Assembly (NCBI GenBank): GCA_020465985.1
Contig: JAANYP010007201.1
Coordinates: forward strand, 620,001 to 684,000
Reading direction: 5' to 3'
DNA: 64,000 nt
Source of the DNA: Centrapalus pauciflorus
Lineage: Eukaryota; Streptophyta; Magnoliopsida; Asterales; Asteraceae
Part shown: one piece after another, positions 25,267 to 38,786 of the stretch
Layout: the number at the start of each line of letters is the position of its first letter
Numbering within the stretch: position 1 is the first letter of the stretch
Translations under genes and position numbers: made by a program
The notes under the pieces: generated by a model
What the model saw: the letters and a program-made list of their open reading frames with translations, nothing else
The model's database searches: none
What the model was told of the DNA's origin: nothing

Positions 25267-27582
25267 CACATATATATATTGAACAAAGTTTATTAATTAA
25301 TTAATTTGGTTGAGATCGACCACATTAATTAGTAATTAAATTTTTAATGATTTAGAACGTACACATACACATCAATTGTAGTCTTAATTAGGTTATAGGT
25401 TTGTTTTTATATAAACAAACAGTCCAAACACAATTAAGCGAAGATTAAATGAGTATATATAAAATTTAACTAGAGGTTATTTGGTACTGTTTGAATTGAG
25501 TTGGTTTGATATAGAAGTTGTTGAATGATTTTATTGTATTTATTGCTGTTTTTACATAAAAAGAAAAAGGTTTTGCAGGCCGTTGTAATATATTATTGTA
25601 AGAATTATAATACTTCTTACAAATTATCTTCTTTTATACTGTATATTTGGTATCTTTAGTTGAAAGTTGTTTTGAAAAACAATTTAATTTAATGACTAAA
25701 ATAGACAAGTCTAATATTTGACCTGAAAAAAATAAAAAATAAATCCAATAAAGTAAAACTGATAGTGTATCACTACACAAATAAAATAATCGGAATGTGG
25801 TTGTCAGCTATTTGATTAAGTTATATTTATATAATTATATTATTATTACCGTTTTAAGACAATAATTGAAGCAACATACACAACAAACCTAAATTCTAAT
25901 GGAAAAGAGCCGTTGGCAGAATTTGAGGGACCAGAAAACGACCAATTACATTCATTTTTTTGGTTTAATTATATATCCTCTCAATTCTGAAACAAATCAA
26001 AATAATAATATGAATAATACAAATTTACGTGAGAAAACATTTGTGATGAATTTATCATTAATTACAACCTTGATGCTAATACTAAAAAATCACGTGCAAA
26101 CATCCTCTACAAGAAAAGAATTATATATTCAGTTAACATTTTTCTTAATGGAAAACACATTGTTCCTTATTTATACAAATATTTTCAAAGAATTCACGTA
26201 GAGATATAAAATGAAATCACATAATTTATAACATGAAATAAATAATGAAATGAATACATATATAAATTTAAACATGTGCAATATTTGATATTTTAATTTT
26301 ACATATAACATAATTTTATATATTTTATTGTAATAAAATAAAATAGTATAAAATATGTTTTTATAGTACTGTATTATTTTACTTTTTAAATATATAATAT
26401 TATTTGTAATATATTATAATAAATAAATAAATCATAAACAATAAGATAAGATTTGAATTTAAATATAACTTTCATTTTGATTAGATTGATTTTAAAATAA
26501 TTTTATTTAAATATATAGATACATTTTGACAATATATTAATTAAACTTAATTTTGTTTTTTAAATTTAATTTCAATTAGAAGGATGATAAAAATAAGTAC
26601 GTCCCTTGAAAGAGCTTTGTGGTAATTTTTGTTTCTTTATTATATATATACTAGGTTAATACCCATGTATTACATGAGTTAATTTTAGAAATTGATATTT
26701 ATATATATGTATAATATAATAATTATATGAATAATAAAGTTTGCTTAATTTTAGTTAGTTAGTTATAATTAATCCATATTATATTTACATATATTTGATT
26801 TGCTTTAAAATTTAAAAATAAAATCAGTAAATGACGTGACAAAAGGAGAGAGCGACATATGACAAATTAAATGAGAGCATGTCATGTGTCATTTAGTTAC
26901 TCTTATAATAGTATAAATAGATTATACATTAATATTATTTATAAATTGAAAATAAATTAACATGTTAAAGAGAGTCAATGTCAATTGACATTCTAATTAA
27001 ATGATAAGTGACAATACGTTTTTACCTTTTTATTAGATAGATAGATTAATACTTTTATTAAATTTTATTTCAACATTTTATATTAACTGAAACGAAAGAT
27101 AAATGGGCAGTTGACTTTTGTGTTATAATGAAGATTATTAAAATATTACGTTACAATAACAAAATAATTAGTTTAACGTGTTTGAATTGAGTTTATTAAT
27201 AAATGATTATTTACGTTTTGGATTAGTTATACCATATTTTTTAAAAGTTAAATTATATAACTTATTTATTTAATAATTGATTATTTGGTGATCCAGATAC
27301 TATAAAATTATTATGTGATAATTGTAATTGCAAATAACAGAATATAAACAAAAAATTAAAATTTCCGGTATTTGTTAATGACAATCATTTGATTATCGAT
27401 GTTTAAATCGCTACTAAAGGCGAATCCACACACCCCCGAAATCTGTAATATATACTTTTATAGCGAACGAACTAAGAAATATGAATTGAAAGTTGTTATA
27501 TAATTTTATTTAAAAAAAAAAAAAAAAAAGTAAGTGAAGGCATCAATAATGGAGCCTTAATCATTCATTCATGGTACATTAC
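25267..27582. other. AT-rich region upstream of the aquaporin
   Basis: This stretch is dominated by A/T runs. It includes the element at 26651-26923 and another end-like motif of the same family near 27023-27046 (TTTTTATTAGATAGATAGAT). No genes are recognised. The 100-codon frame at 25899-26201 lacks coding character. Confidence 0.4.
26651..26923. mobile_element. Short non-autonomous element, CTAGGTTAATACCC family
   Basis: It starts CTAGGTTAATACCCATGTAT then TACATGAG, and ends ACTCTTATAATAGTATAAAT then AGATT. It contains GTCATGTGTCATTTAGTTAC, comparable to CCATGTGGCATCTAGTTACT in the copy at 48778-49181. At about 273 bp without coding sequence, it is probably a deletion derivative of a larger transposon. 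Confidence 0.6.
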
Positions 27583-27587
27583 CCTCC

Positions 27588-27597
27588 ATAAATACCA
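27588..27597 (+). promoter_or_regulatory. TATA-like box of the PIP2 aquaporin gene
   Basis: CATAAATACC lies about 85 bases upstream of the start codon, a normal spacing for a plant promoter with a 5' UTR of 50-60 bases. The UTR itself is CT-rich, as is common in highly expressed plant genes. Confidence 0.5.
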
Positions 27598-27675
27598 ACT
27601 CTCCTTGAGTTGACACCGCACTTCACTCCCAAACCATTCTCACTACTCTCTTCTCTTTCACTCCAAGACAAAGAC

Positions 27676-29717
27676 ATGACTAAAGACGTTGAAGTGGCGG
27701 AGCACCACGGCGGTGGCAGCGAATACGCCGCCAAGGATTACCAGGATCCACCTCCTGCTCCTTTGATCGACGCCGAAGAACTCACCAAATGGTCCTTCTA
27801 CAGAGCACTCATCGCGGAGTTTGTCGCCACTCTCCTCTTCCTCTACGTCACCGTTTTAACCGTCATCGGATACAAAAGCACGACGGATCCTAATTTGAAC
27901 GCCGATCAGTGCGGCGGCGTTGGAATTCTTGGCATCGCCTGGGCCTTCGGTGGCATGATCTTCATCCTCGTTTACTGCACCGCGGGTATCTCCGGTACGT
28001 GAGTAAAATTAAGTTGAAATGATTATATATATATATGTTAAAATTTGAGGTGTTCATCAGTTAATTAGGAATTTAGTTGCATAATATTGAATTTTACAAT
28101 AGATTCATAAAATTAAGTTGAAATGATTATATATATATATATATGTTAAAATTTGAGGTGTTCATCAGTTAATTAGGAATTTAGTTGCATAATATATATA
28201 CATAGATGTGGTACGTATAATTTGAAAAGAGGTATCTATAATCGATGATCTAACGAATTAAGTGGGTGTGGTGATATGATTGGGGCAGGAGGACACATAA
28301 ACCCGGCGGTGACGTTTGGATTGTTTTTGGCTCGAAAGGTGTCGTTGATAAGGGCGTTAGGTTACATGATTGCACAGTGTTTGGGTGCGATTTGTGGTGT
28401 AGGTTTAGTGAAAGCATTCCAGAGCTCATACTACAACAGGTACGGTGGCGGTGCCAATGAGTTGGCTCCCGGTTACAACAAAGGCACTGGACTTGGTGCT
28501 GAGATCATCGGCACCTTCGTCCTTGTTTACACTGTCTTCTCCGCCACCGATCCCAAGAGGAGTGCTCGAGACTCCCATGTTCCTGTATATTTCTCTCTCT
28601 CCATCCTCTTAATTCTTTTCTTTTTCTTTGCACACACACACATATATATATATATATCGATCTAATGAATTAATAATGACTATTGTATAGGATGACCCAA
28701 ATTATATGTTTAAATTTAAATAGATAATCCTCAATAAATTGCTATAGTTTTTTCACGAATACATATTACAGAATAATAAGCTAGGAGTGAGCTTACTTGA
28801 GTTTATTTGAAATTGAATCATAATTAATATAGATGTTTATTCATGCTTCAAGTGCAGGGGTAGAAATAGAGCAATTTTCCCATTTTCTGAAAGAGAGAAA
28901 AAAAAAAAAAAAACTTACCTGAAAAACATCAAATAAAACTAAAAGCGTGTATAAATAGATTTTTTCTGATGAAAAAAAAACCAAAAATCTTTTACCCAAT
29001 TTATACATACAACTTAGAAAACAATGATTTACTATTATCTAGAGTTTTCCAATGTTTTTTTTCAACATTTTAAAAGAAAAAAACATTTAATTACAGTTTT
29101 TTAATTTTAAATGGTTTTTATTTGAAGTTATAAATGATGAAAATTATGTAAGAAATTTGAAGATGATGAAATGAGTAATCCTCTAAAAGTAATACATTGT
29201 TGTAAACTTTTGAAAGTTTTGCATCAAACATATATCATAATTCAATATAGTGTATATTGTTAAAGATGTGGTTCTTTCTTAATTAACCAATTTCGTCCAA
29301 TCGTAAAGAGTATTACGTACAAAAATATAATAAATATGCATTTAAAAATAAATTAATAAATATGTGTTAATGTGTAGGTGTTGGCACCACTGCCCATAGG
29401 ATTTGCAGTGTTCATGGTGCACTTGGCCACCATTCCAATCACCGGCACCGGTATCAACCCCGCAAGAAGCTTTGGCGCCGCAGTGATTTACAACAATGAC
29501 AAAGCTTGGGATGATCAAGTATGTATATCTATATATATTTATTTGCAAATTTTTATTTATATGATGAGTTAAATAAATTAAATTGAAAATTAATTAATTG
29601 CAGTGGATATTCTGGGTGGGACCATTCATCGGAGCATTGGCTGCCGCTGTATACCACCAGTTTGTATTGAGAGCCGCTGCAATCAAAGCACTTGGTTCAT
29701 TCAGAAGCAATGCTTAA
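27676..29717 (+). CDS. PIP2: Plasma-membrane aquaporin, PIP2 type, complete
   Basis: This is a water channel of the plasma membrane, acting as a tetramer. Four exons are 27676-27994, 28289-28584, 29378-29518 and 29604-29717 (870 nt, 289 residues). Phases close exactly, all introns are GT-AG, and the four-exon layout is that of plant PIP genes. The N-terminus is MTKDVEVAEHHGG with DYQDPPPAPLIDAEEL before the first helix. Both pore motifs are present: GHINPAVT and GTGINPARS. The selectivity filter is consistent with a water pore (His in FMVHLATIPITGTG, Arg after the second NPA). The C-terminus LGSFRSNA has the serine pair phosphorylated in PIP2 proteins, and the N-tail is short, as in PIP2 rather than PIP1. 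The start is the ATG in an AAGACATGACT context; an in-frame upstream ATG at 27610 lies in the UTR and would add 22 residues unlike the family. The exact paralogue number cannot be told. Confidence 0.96.
28004..28200. repeat. About 103-bp tandem duplication inside PIP2 intron 1
   Basis: Two copies of a unit containing AAAATTAAGTTGAAATGATT, a short TA run, TTAAAATTTGAGGTGTTCAT and AATTAGGAATTTAGTTGCAT occur at about 28004-28106 and 28107-28195. They are almost identical, which suggests a recent duplication. The intron keeps normal splice sites. Confidence 0.9.
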
Positions 29718-32318
29718 TCTTAAGCTAATTGAAAGATGTTCCTTCATCCATTCCATGGCAGAGCCTTGTAGATATCTTTGAAAATTTCCCTTTGAAAAAC
29801 AAAATTGGGTTTCATGTATTTTCTTTTTTCTCTTTTTCATTGGGTCTTGTTTTATGTGAGAAATGTAAAAGTGTCTTTTTTTCTCTTATTAAATTTGATC
29901 CTGTGATCCAAGTATTTCAAGATCAAAAGGTGTGAAATATGTAATTTAAGAGCTTTTGTTCTTAAAAATTTCAAAAAAAAATTTGTTTGGTTCGTTAAGT
30001 GTTTGTCAAGACTTACCGTGCATAATGTTGTTAATCTCGTTAAAGATACAAAGTTCATTGCCTAATGATCAATAATTAATTTAATATTACAAATATGTCT
30101 TTTGATGTTTTTAAGTTTTAACAAACATAAATGTAGAATAAGAGTGTGAGTTTTTAAGTGCTCAACATATATGCTAAAATCATCCTCTTTTAAAGACTAA
30201 TGAAAAAGTTAATTGCAATTTATTTCTCAGCCACAAGTTTCTTTCTTTACAATTGTCTTGTCACAAATGGTAGTGTCAAAGGCCTAGCATGTGCCATTAA
30301 TTAATAACACTGCTTTTGTTCACAATAAGACTCAAACTTATAGCCTTAAAGTTACCTTTAACACTTGATATCGTAAGATTAGAAGCCCTTTAGTACATAA
30401 CAGAGTAATTAATATATAAAATATGAGGTATTAAATTCATACTCATCTTTGTACGTATGAAAAACATGTGGATGGGCTAGGTTGATGAGTTGTGAAACCA
30501 CAATTGGTAGATGTTAAATCACAGTTATTATTTAGAATTTTTTAAAAACAAAGATAATAAGAAAATTTTTATTAACTTTAACAAACATGATAAGAAGTAC
30601 TCCTTTTGTGTTTAATAAAGAAAAGCTAACTCGACAACCTACTCAAATGTCATCATCTATTTATAAGAAAACACATTTAATTTGTCTATTTGAATTAATA
30701 TCCTTATCCCTTTGGCATATTCTTTGAATATTTAATTACATATTTCTTTTTGTTATTCTATTAAACAAGATAAGGTCAATAACACTATAAAACTCTGGCA
30801 TCCATATCACAATCCCACAATATAATAATTATATTATTATTAATTGTAGGAAATGCATCAATATTTATTTATTTTTTAATAACTACTACAAAAAATGTCT
30901 AATCTACCATAAGCCACAAAACTTTCATGTTTTATGATCTCACCCGTGACACTTGGCCATACAATAACACAATTGCAGCTTTATTAGTTGCATATAACCA
31001 AAAACCCACCATCGAAAACCTATATGTCAACATTCTATACTTGGCTCACCTTATCAAGTCATGAAACCTTTTTTTTTCCCTGAACCTGATTTCATATGTT
31101 TCATTGGATGTGTGTTATTCCGTTTTTAAGATTTTTCGAATTTAAACCCAAAAGGGATTTGCATGTAAAAGACTGAAAAACTTGTAGGTGAAAACCGAAA
31201 AATCGATAATACAAACCAGAAAACCAAACCCGAAAAAACTGAAAACTGAACGGTTCTTCTTTTTCATAAACCAAAATTTCTAGTTTGATCATAATATAAT
31301 AATAATAATTATTATTATTATTGATATGTCATTATATCAATTTAAATTTTGTTATATATTAGTATGTATATAAATAAAATAAAAAACTAAAAGCCAAATT
31401 AATTGAAAAATATTTAGATTTCTTAGACACATTAAATAAAAGGTTACTTAAAACGTAAAAGTTAGTATACGTATAAAGAAAATAAGTAAAATTCAAAACT
31501 AAACTTGAAGGAACCTTTATTGAAATGATTTACAAACCACATAGACCAAATTTATAGCAATAAAAAAAGTAAATTTGTCATTTATAAAATGTTACATTCA
31601 ACTAACTAAAGAATTACTATTCTTGAAAGTATATAGTGGTTTGAGAGGCTATTTATACAATTTTAAAAATTAAATAATCATTTTTATAAATTTAGATACA
31701 ATGACTATTTCTGTGATTATTAATCAAGAATCAAATGCGATTAGACTTTTAACTCCTAAATAAACGTGAATCAACTTTTAATCAACAACAGTTGAGATTT
31801 TGACGACACTTACAATTTAATATGTGATGCTTCTCATAAGATATGTGTTTCTCCTTTTTACTCTAGAGTTTTATACTGCATGATTAAGGTTCGATGAAAA
31901 ACTTTTATGAATTAAATAACAATGAAAAACTTTTATGCATCAGATCATTTATGAAATACTAAATATATGAAAATTTAATATAGAAAAATTAAATTATATT
32001 TTAAAAATATATAAAGGTAGATAAGGATTAAATTAGAAAATTAAATCAAATCATTAACCACCTTACCCATATTCCTCCTTCTTTCTCTCCCTCGTTTCGT
32101 CCACCACCACCATGACCATGCTGTTGTTCACCATCACACCGAACCGGTCCTGAACATGTTCATGTCCAGGGCATGATAGAAGAATAATGACTCTTTAAAA
32201 ATTTAAACTCAATACTATTTTAAGGACTCTAATCACTTTTTATGTTTTGTAGTTAAAAATTTAGACAAAAATTATTTATTAAAAATAAATATAATCATTA
32301 ATAATGAAATAATGAATA
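29718..32318. other. PIP2 3' flank and AT-rich intergenic region
   Basis: The first 200 bases after the stop codon should be the PIP2 3' UTR; they include T-rich stretches. Beyond that no genes or clear elements are seen. A (TAA)n-like stretch lies near 31296-31322. Confidence 0.5.
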
Positions 32319-32730
32319 GAGTTGTAAAGGAACCGAACGTTCATCGTTCGATGGAAAGTTTGTTTACGTTTGTTCATTTATTAAACGAACGAACATGAAC
32401 ATAAATTGGTGTTTGTTTAATTAAATGAACAAACATGAACACAGACTTCGTTCGTTCAATTTATGTTCATTTGTTTGTATTTATTTAATTGTTTATTTAT
32501 GTTATTTTAATTGTTTATTATATTTTCGTTCGTTTGACGATTGTTTACCGTTCGTTTATGTTTGATTATGCGTCAAACGAACGAACGTAAAACACGAAAA
32601 AGACTCACGAACAAGACTGATTTATTAACGAACAAGCACGAACAGAATATTGTGTAATCATTTATTTGTTCGGTTAAAGTTAAACAAACGAACAGGAACA
32701 TACTTTCGTTCGGTTTGTTTACAACCCTAG
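32319..32730. mobile_element. Foldback/MITE-like element rich in GTTCGTTCG words
   Basis: Left end GAGTTGTAAAGGAACCGAAC and right end GTTCGGTTTGTTTACAACCC are inverted copies. The interior is filled with alternating GAACGAAC, GTTCGTTTG and ATGAACA words in both orientations. No coding capacity or clean target-site duplication is seen. It may be a hAT- or Mutator-related short element. Confidence 0.6.
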
Positions 32731-32995
32731 ATATGAGTATTTAACAACAAAATAAAACTTAGTATATTACTTGTTGGATAAAAAAATTAATGGTTTGATG
32801 GTCGTAGCCCGTGCGGCCCTCCCTCAAGGGTCGGCCTTACCACCACTCTACCCCTCCATTGGGGATGTGCATCGACGTTGTTGTTGTGCATCACTGTAGA
32901 AGATTGTGAACAAAGGATCAAGGACGAACGAAGGTTTGACCGATGAACACGAATGATGATGAAAGAATGTTCCAAACGATGTATATTAGGATTTT

Positions 32996-33031
<36 letters not shown>

Positions 33032-33039
33032 GGGTGGGT
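32731..33039. other. Short intergenic stretch with a GC-rich patch and a CA/TA microsatellite
   Basis: 32800-32880 is GC-rich and unrecognised. 32996-33031 is a (CA)n(TA)n run that forms the left border of the following element. Confidence 0.4.
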
Positions 33040-33295
33040 TCAATGGAAAACCACTATGCACCTGAAAACTATGGAAACCTACGCATACCGTCCGATTTGG
33101 TGCATTTCATGAAAAACGCGTTGGCATGGTCGTAATAAGATGGATCATCACGCGGAATTTTGATGCATCACGCGAAAAATTTGATGTATCACGCGGGATT
33201 TTGATGCACCACGCGGAGAATTTAATGCATTTATGGTGGTGCAGTGCGGTTTTCACAAGTTTTCCGGTGCATGATGGTTTTCCATTGAACCTCCC
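33032..33295. mobile_element. TA-tract-bounded element 1, with CACGCGG tandem repeats
   Basis: The left border GGTGGGTTCAATGGAAAACC and right border GGTTTTCCATTGAACCTCCC are inverted repeats, and both abut TA runs. The interior has four tandem units of about 27 bases, each with ATCACGCG or ACCACGCG followed by a TTTGATGC-like word (about 33147-33226). This matches the concept of MITE-like units sitting between TA microsatellites, as described for the Micron family of rice. Family identity is not claimed. Confidence 0.65.
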
Positions 33296-34580
<1,285 letters not shown>

Positions 34581-34621
<41 letters not shown>

Positions 34622-34735
34622 TTTTTTATATTTAGTATTCCATAAGTACCCTTGATGCATCATTGATAGATTATCCGATATATAAAAGTTTTTCGTGGTT
34701 CTCGCATAAGTTCTCAATTGAACTTAACCTTATGA
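34581..34735. mobile_element. TA tract and partial fourth element of the same group
   Basis: A (TA)n run (34579-34620) is followed by a short segment ending GTTCTCAATTGAACTTAACC. Its reverse complement starts like element 3 (GGTTAAGTTCAATTGAGAAC) and includes TTATATATCGGATAATCTAT. Only one border is visible, so it is a remnant. Confidence 0.45.
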
Positions 34736-36617
34736 AATTCAGAGTTTTTTTTTGAAGTTTTGTATTTTGTCAATAATCATCATGTCCATAGTTGTTAACT
34801 CTTTTAATTTTTGACTATATTATAGACTGAGAATAAAAATATTAAATATAAAATCAACGTAATTATGATGTGAAAGCATCAACATGTTATTATCAAGGTT
34901 ACGCTATAAACGCATATTAAATGTTAACTCACATATAAATTTTTGTTTGATCACACGTTTTAAAAGGCGCAAACATTTAAATAAATTTAGGCATTTTTTC
35001 AAACATGATTCAGGTTATTGATCATTTAATGCTATTTACTTTTATCATTTTAGTTATCACGTTAAATTTTTATCGAAACTATAAAAATCGTTATCAATAA
35101 CCTGTGGTTTCAACTTAAAACTTACGTCATATTTTAGTTTGAGAGTTATGATGAGAAAATCATCAGTTTTCAACAATTTGTCAGTTTGGTCAATCACTGA
35201 AACACTTTTGAGTTTTTCCATACTAAATATCTAAAAGAATTCACGTGTCTAAGTAATCAGTTTTTTTTATTCCTTAATGGAAAAAAATGTGCTTGACCAA
35301 AGTGATAAAATGTTGAAAACATAAACGATTTTTCCAATATAAACTTAAACTAAAATGTGATGTCATATTTTAAACCTAAAACAACATGTTACCGGTAACA
35401 ATGTTACAGTTTTAATAAAAAACAACTTAAGAACTAAAATCATAAATAATAAAGTTGAAAAACAAAACGGATAAAATTGCACTAGCATGAAAGTTTTTTT
35501 CTTTCAATTTTAACCCTCAAAGTGTCTAACTTTACTATCAAAATAATACGATCGGTTTCATATAAAATGATTTGGAATTGAAAAGTATTTAAAAGCATCA
35601 TTGATTACGAATTCTTACTATATTAAAGAACTTACAAGTTACAACTCTAGTTATATATATAATTTGGTAAGTAATAAATTATGAGGATGCAAGTCATATA
35701 TATGTTATTGGTGATGAGGTGGGTGTTACTGGGTTGTGTGGTGTACATTGCACTTGATTATTATTTTCATTTATCCCTTTTAATTAATTAAATTGTTAAT
35801 AAATAATATCGACCGAAGGTGTAGGGTCATTGTAGCTTACAGCCTTGCACCGATTTTAATTGTTTATTGTGTTTGAATACGTTTCTAAATGTTTTTACAG
35901 ATATAAGAAGTGGTTTATGTTTAAAAAAATCAAGATGTTACTATTGTTTAATCAATTGTTTTATTGACATTAGAATCTTTATATTATTATCTTTTTTACT
36001 TAAACAATGAAATTCTTAACCTCTTAAGGTCAGTCTAATGATTCTGGTTACTTTCACTTTCGGTAAGACCGCCTCCAGCAATACCATGAACAAAACCATG
36101 CTAAACTAGGAAATCATTACAAATCAAACAAATTCAGGTGAACAAATAGTTTTATTATCAAATCAGAAACGAAATCAAAATCAAATCTAAAATAAACATT
36201 AATTACAACAAAATCTGATCTCATGAACATCACGAAATCTAAAGAACAATAGAAAGAAATCTTAATCAACTCAAAATCTGAATAGAACAACAGGAACAAA
36301 TCTTAATCACGGTAAAATCAATTTGGAACAAATCTGAATCAAAGAACAGGAACAAACATAAATATGAATCGAAGAACTGATCAAGTAACAAACCTTAATG
36401 ACAACAACAATCGATTTCAAACTCTAACATGTTTAACAAATAAACAATAAGTACAGATCTACAAAATCGATTTAAGAATCATCAAAAGTACTCATCTATT
36501 CGTTAAATAGGCTTCAATGGACCGTCGATGGAGCAAAATTGCAAAACAAGAAACCCTAACCGGTGAAAAGAAACAAATTTCCCTTCCCCCTTCCTAATCC
36601 TCTTTCCCACCTCTTTC

Positions 36618-36708
<91 letters not shown>

Positions 36709-37283
36709 CCATGTATTAGGTTATCTTTCGATGAATAGTGATAACAAATTGAATGACCAAACTGATAAAATGATGATAACACGTTTGACTTTTTCTATAT
36801 AAACCCCATAAGATATCGTTAATCTTTTACCCTTCTAATACTTAGCTTTTACATCTTTATGGGTGTGGCTCATGAAATAAATTTTTAAAAAATTAGAATT
36901 TAATTTACACTATATAATAGTTGACCGGTTGAAGTGTAAAACGATGCCTAAGGTTAATAAGGGGTATGAGTTGTGTGAAATGTTAACAATCTAAATTCAT
37001 TTACAAATAATTAAGAATGATAATTCCTTTAAATTTTGATAGAATTAAATTAAAAATTCTTCCAACATCCATTCCGTAAGTCAAACGCCCTCTTAGGTCT
37101 CATTTGTCTCGCCAAATACAAATTACAATAATAAAAATTCATTGTCAGTGCATATCAACATCTAGATTGTAAAAAGAATGAACTACATATGTATAAATTC
37201 AATCAGGATTAAAATATTTATCATTACTTGTCATTTGCATAGCAATTTAGATTCCGACATTACATAACACACACCACTAGTCA
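34736..37283. other. AT-rich intergenic region
   Basis: No genes are recognised. 36120-36400 contains loosely repeated AAATCTGAATC and GAACAGGAACAAA words. A (CA)n(CT)n microsatellite lies at 36620-36706 and is listed separately. The stretch 36510-36590 has higher complexity and an AAACCCTAA word, but no supportable frame. Confidence 0.4.
36620..36706. repeat. Compound (CA)n(CT)n microsatellite
   Basis: About 19 CA units pass directly into about 23 CT units. The His-Thr, Ser-Leu and Arg-Glu frames across it are artefacts. Confidence 0.97.
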
Positions 37284-38030
37284 ATCATTAAACATGTCCT
37301 ACCAAAATAACCAACCCTACCTTGAACTCTATATTTTTAATTTAAATTCTAATTCATTTAGAATCCATTCCGTGAGTCAAACAAAATATTTACTTTTTGT
37401 AGACTCCAAGAATTCTATAAAAATTCAATCACTTTTTAGATTTAGAAAATAAACATAAAACAAATTTTCTTTTGATAATTGTTATATTGTAAATATATGA
37501 TTTTTATATTGGTTACATTTTACTTTAATCATAAATAAAATTAAAAAAAAAAAAAGAATTCATAGACATATACATCCTTTTAAACTTTATAATATCATAT
37601 AGTGTTAGGTTTTTTAAAATTTTATACATATAATGCATAAGTTCATGCATTTTTTAAATCATTAAACATGTCCCACCAAAGTAACCAAACACTACCTTGA
37701 ACTTTATATTTTTAATTTAAATTCTAATTCATTTAGAATCCATTCCGTGAGTCGAACAATATATTTACTTTTTTTAAACTCCAAGAATTCTATAAATTCA
37801 ATTACCTTTTAGATTTAGAAAATAAAAATACAACAAATTTTCTTTGGATAATTGTTTTTATTGTAAAAGTATAATTTTTATTTTTGTTATATTTTACTTT
37901 AATCATAAATAAAATAAAATAAAAAGAATTTCATAGACATATATATCCATTTAAACTTTATAATATCATATAGTGTTAGGTTTTGAAAAATTTTATACAT
38001 ATGATGCATAAGTTCATGCATTTTTTAAAA
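37284..38030. repeat. Tandem duplication of a 374-bp unit
   Basis: The unit starting ATCATTAAACATGTCC at 37284 repeats at 37658. Both copies contain in order CTACCTTGAACT, ATTCATTTAGAATCCATTCC, GTGAGTC, ACTCCAAGAATTCTATAAA, TTTAGATTTAGAAAATAAA, ACTTTAATCATAAATAAAAT, CATATAGTGTTAGGTTTT and AAGTTCATGCATTTTTTAA. Identity is roughly 90%. A further partial copy of the 3' part occurs near 38255-38300. There is no coding sequence. Confidence 0.9.
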
Positions 38031-38295
38031 TATAAGCATATAACATATAAAGGGTAATTTTTTAAATTTCACATTCAAATTTAGTATAAAGATAATGATA
38101 TTTATCAACATTTAATGATGATAATGCTTATTTTATAATTTTTTTTAAATTATACATTTGATATATGCTACATTTTTAGAGTGATTTCACGTTCTTACGG
38201 AATAAATAGTTTTTACAGTAACCCAAGTTATATTATTATAACTAACTTAAAAAATGAATTTCATATATATTCTCTTTAAACTTCATTATATTATA

Positions 38296-38786
38296 TAGGA
38301 ATATTTGTGCACAAAACCCTCAAGTTGGACTATTTTGTAATTAAAATCCTCAACCATTTTTTCATTACACAAAAGATCCCCAATCGGCAAAATCTGATGA
38401 AATTGAGATATTACCGGCTGTAACCGATTCAAAGTTATGGGCCATCGTTGACAAGTATCAGTGACTACCGGAATTTCACTGAGAAAGTAAATTCTAACAA
38501 AAAAAAACACAAATTTAAACAAAGAAATGAACAAAACTTGTGAATTCAAAACATAAAACAAAAACAAGTGAGTTCGCTGGAAAGAATATTCGTTAGAAAC
38601 AAAAGGTTGGTCAACAAATTGCAACCGGTGTATCACATTGCAAGTCATTTTTTTTTTTTTGAAAAAAATCTCATTTTGATAAATTTTAATTAGTTTGAGG
38701 TTTTTTGTGTGATGAAAAATGATTTAAAATTTTAATCACAAAATGGTTCAACTTAAGGGTCTTTTACACAAATATCCCTGTTATAT
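38296..38786. mobile_element. Non-autonomous element with about 90-bp inverted ends
   Basis: The left end (AGGAATATTTGTGCACAAAA then CCCTCAAGTTGGACTATTTT) and right end (AAAATGGTTCAACTTAAGGG then TCTTTTACACAAATATCCCT) are imperfect inverted copies. They extend inwards through TTGTAATTAAAATCCTCAAC and its partner. The interior holds a 120-codon minus-strand frame with no recognised domain. Both flanks are TATATA-like, so a target duplication cannot be resolved. Confidence 0.65.

Noticed and set aside
33126..33240. Repeated CACGCG units as a CRISPR array
   Set aside because: Units are directly adjacent without unique spacers and lie in a plant transposon.
38286..38648. 120-codon minus-strand frame
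   Set aside because: It lies inside a non-autonomous element bounded by inverted repeats, matches no family I know and has no codon regularity.
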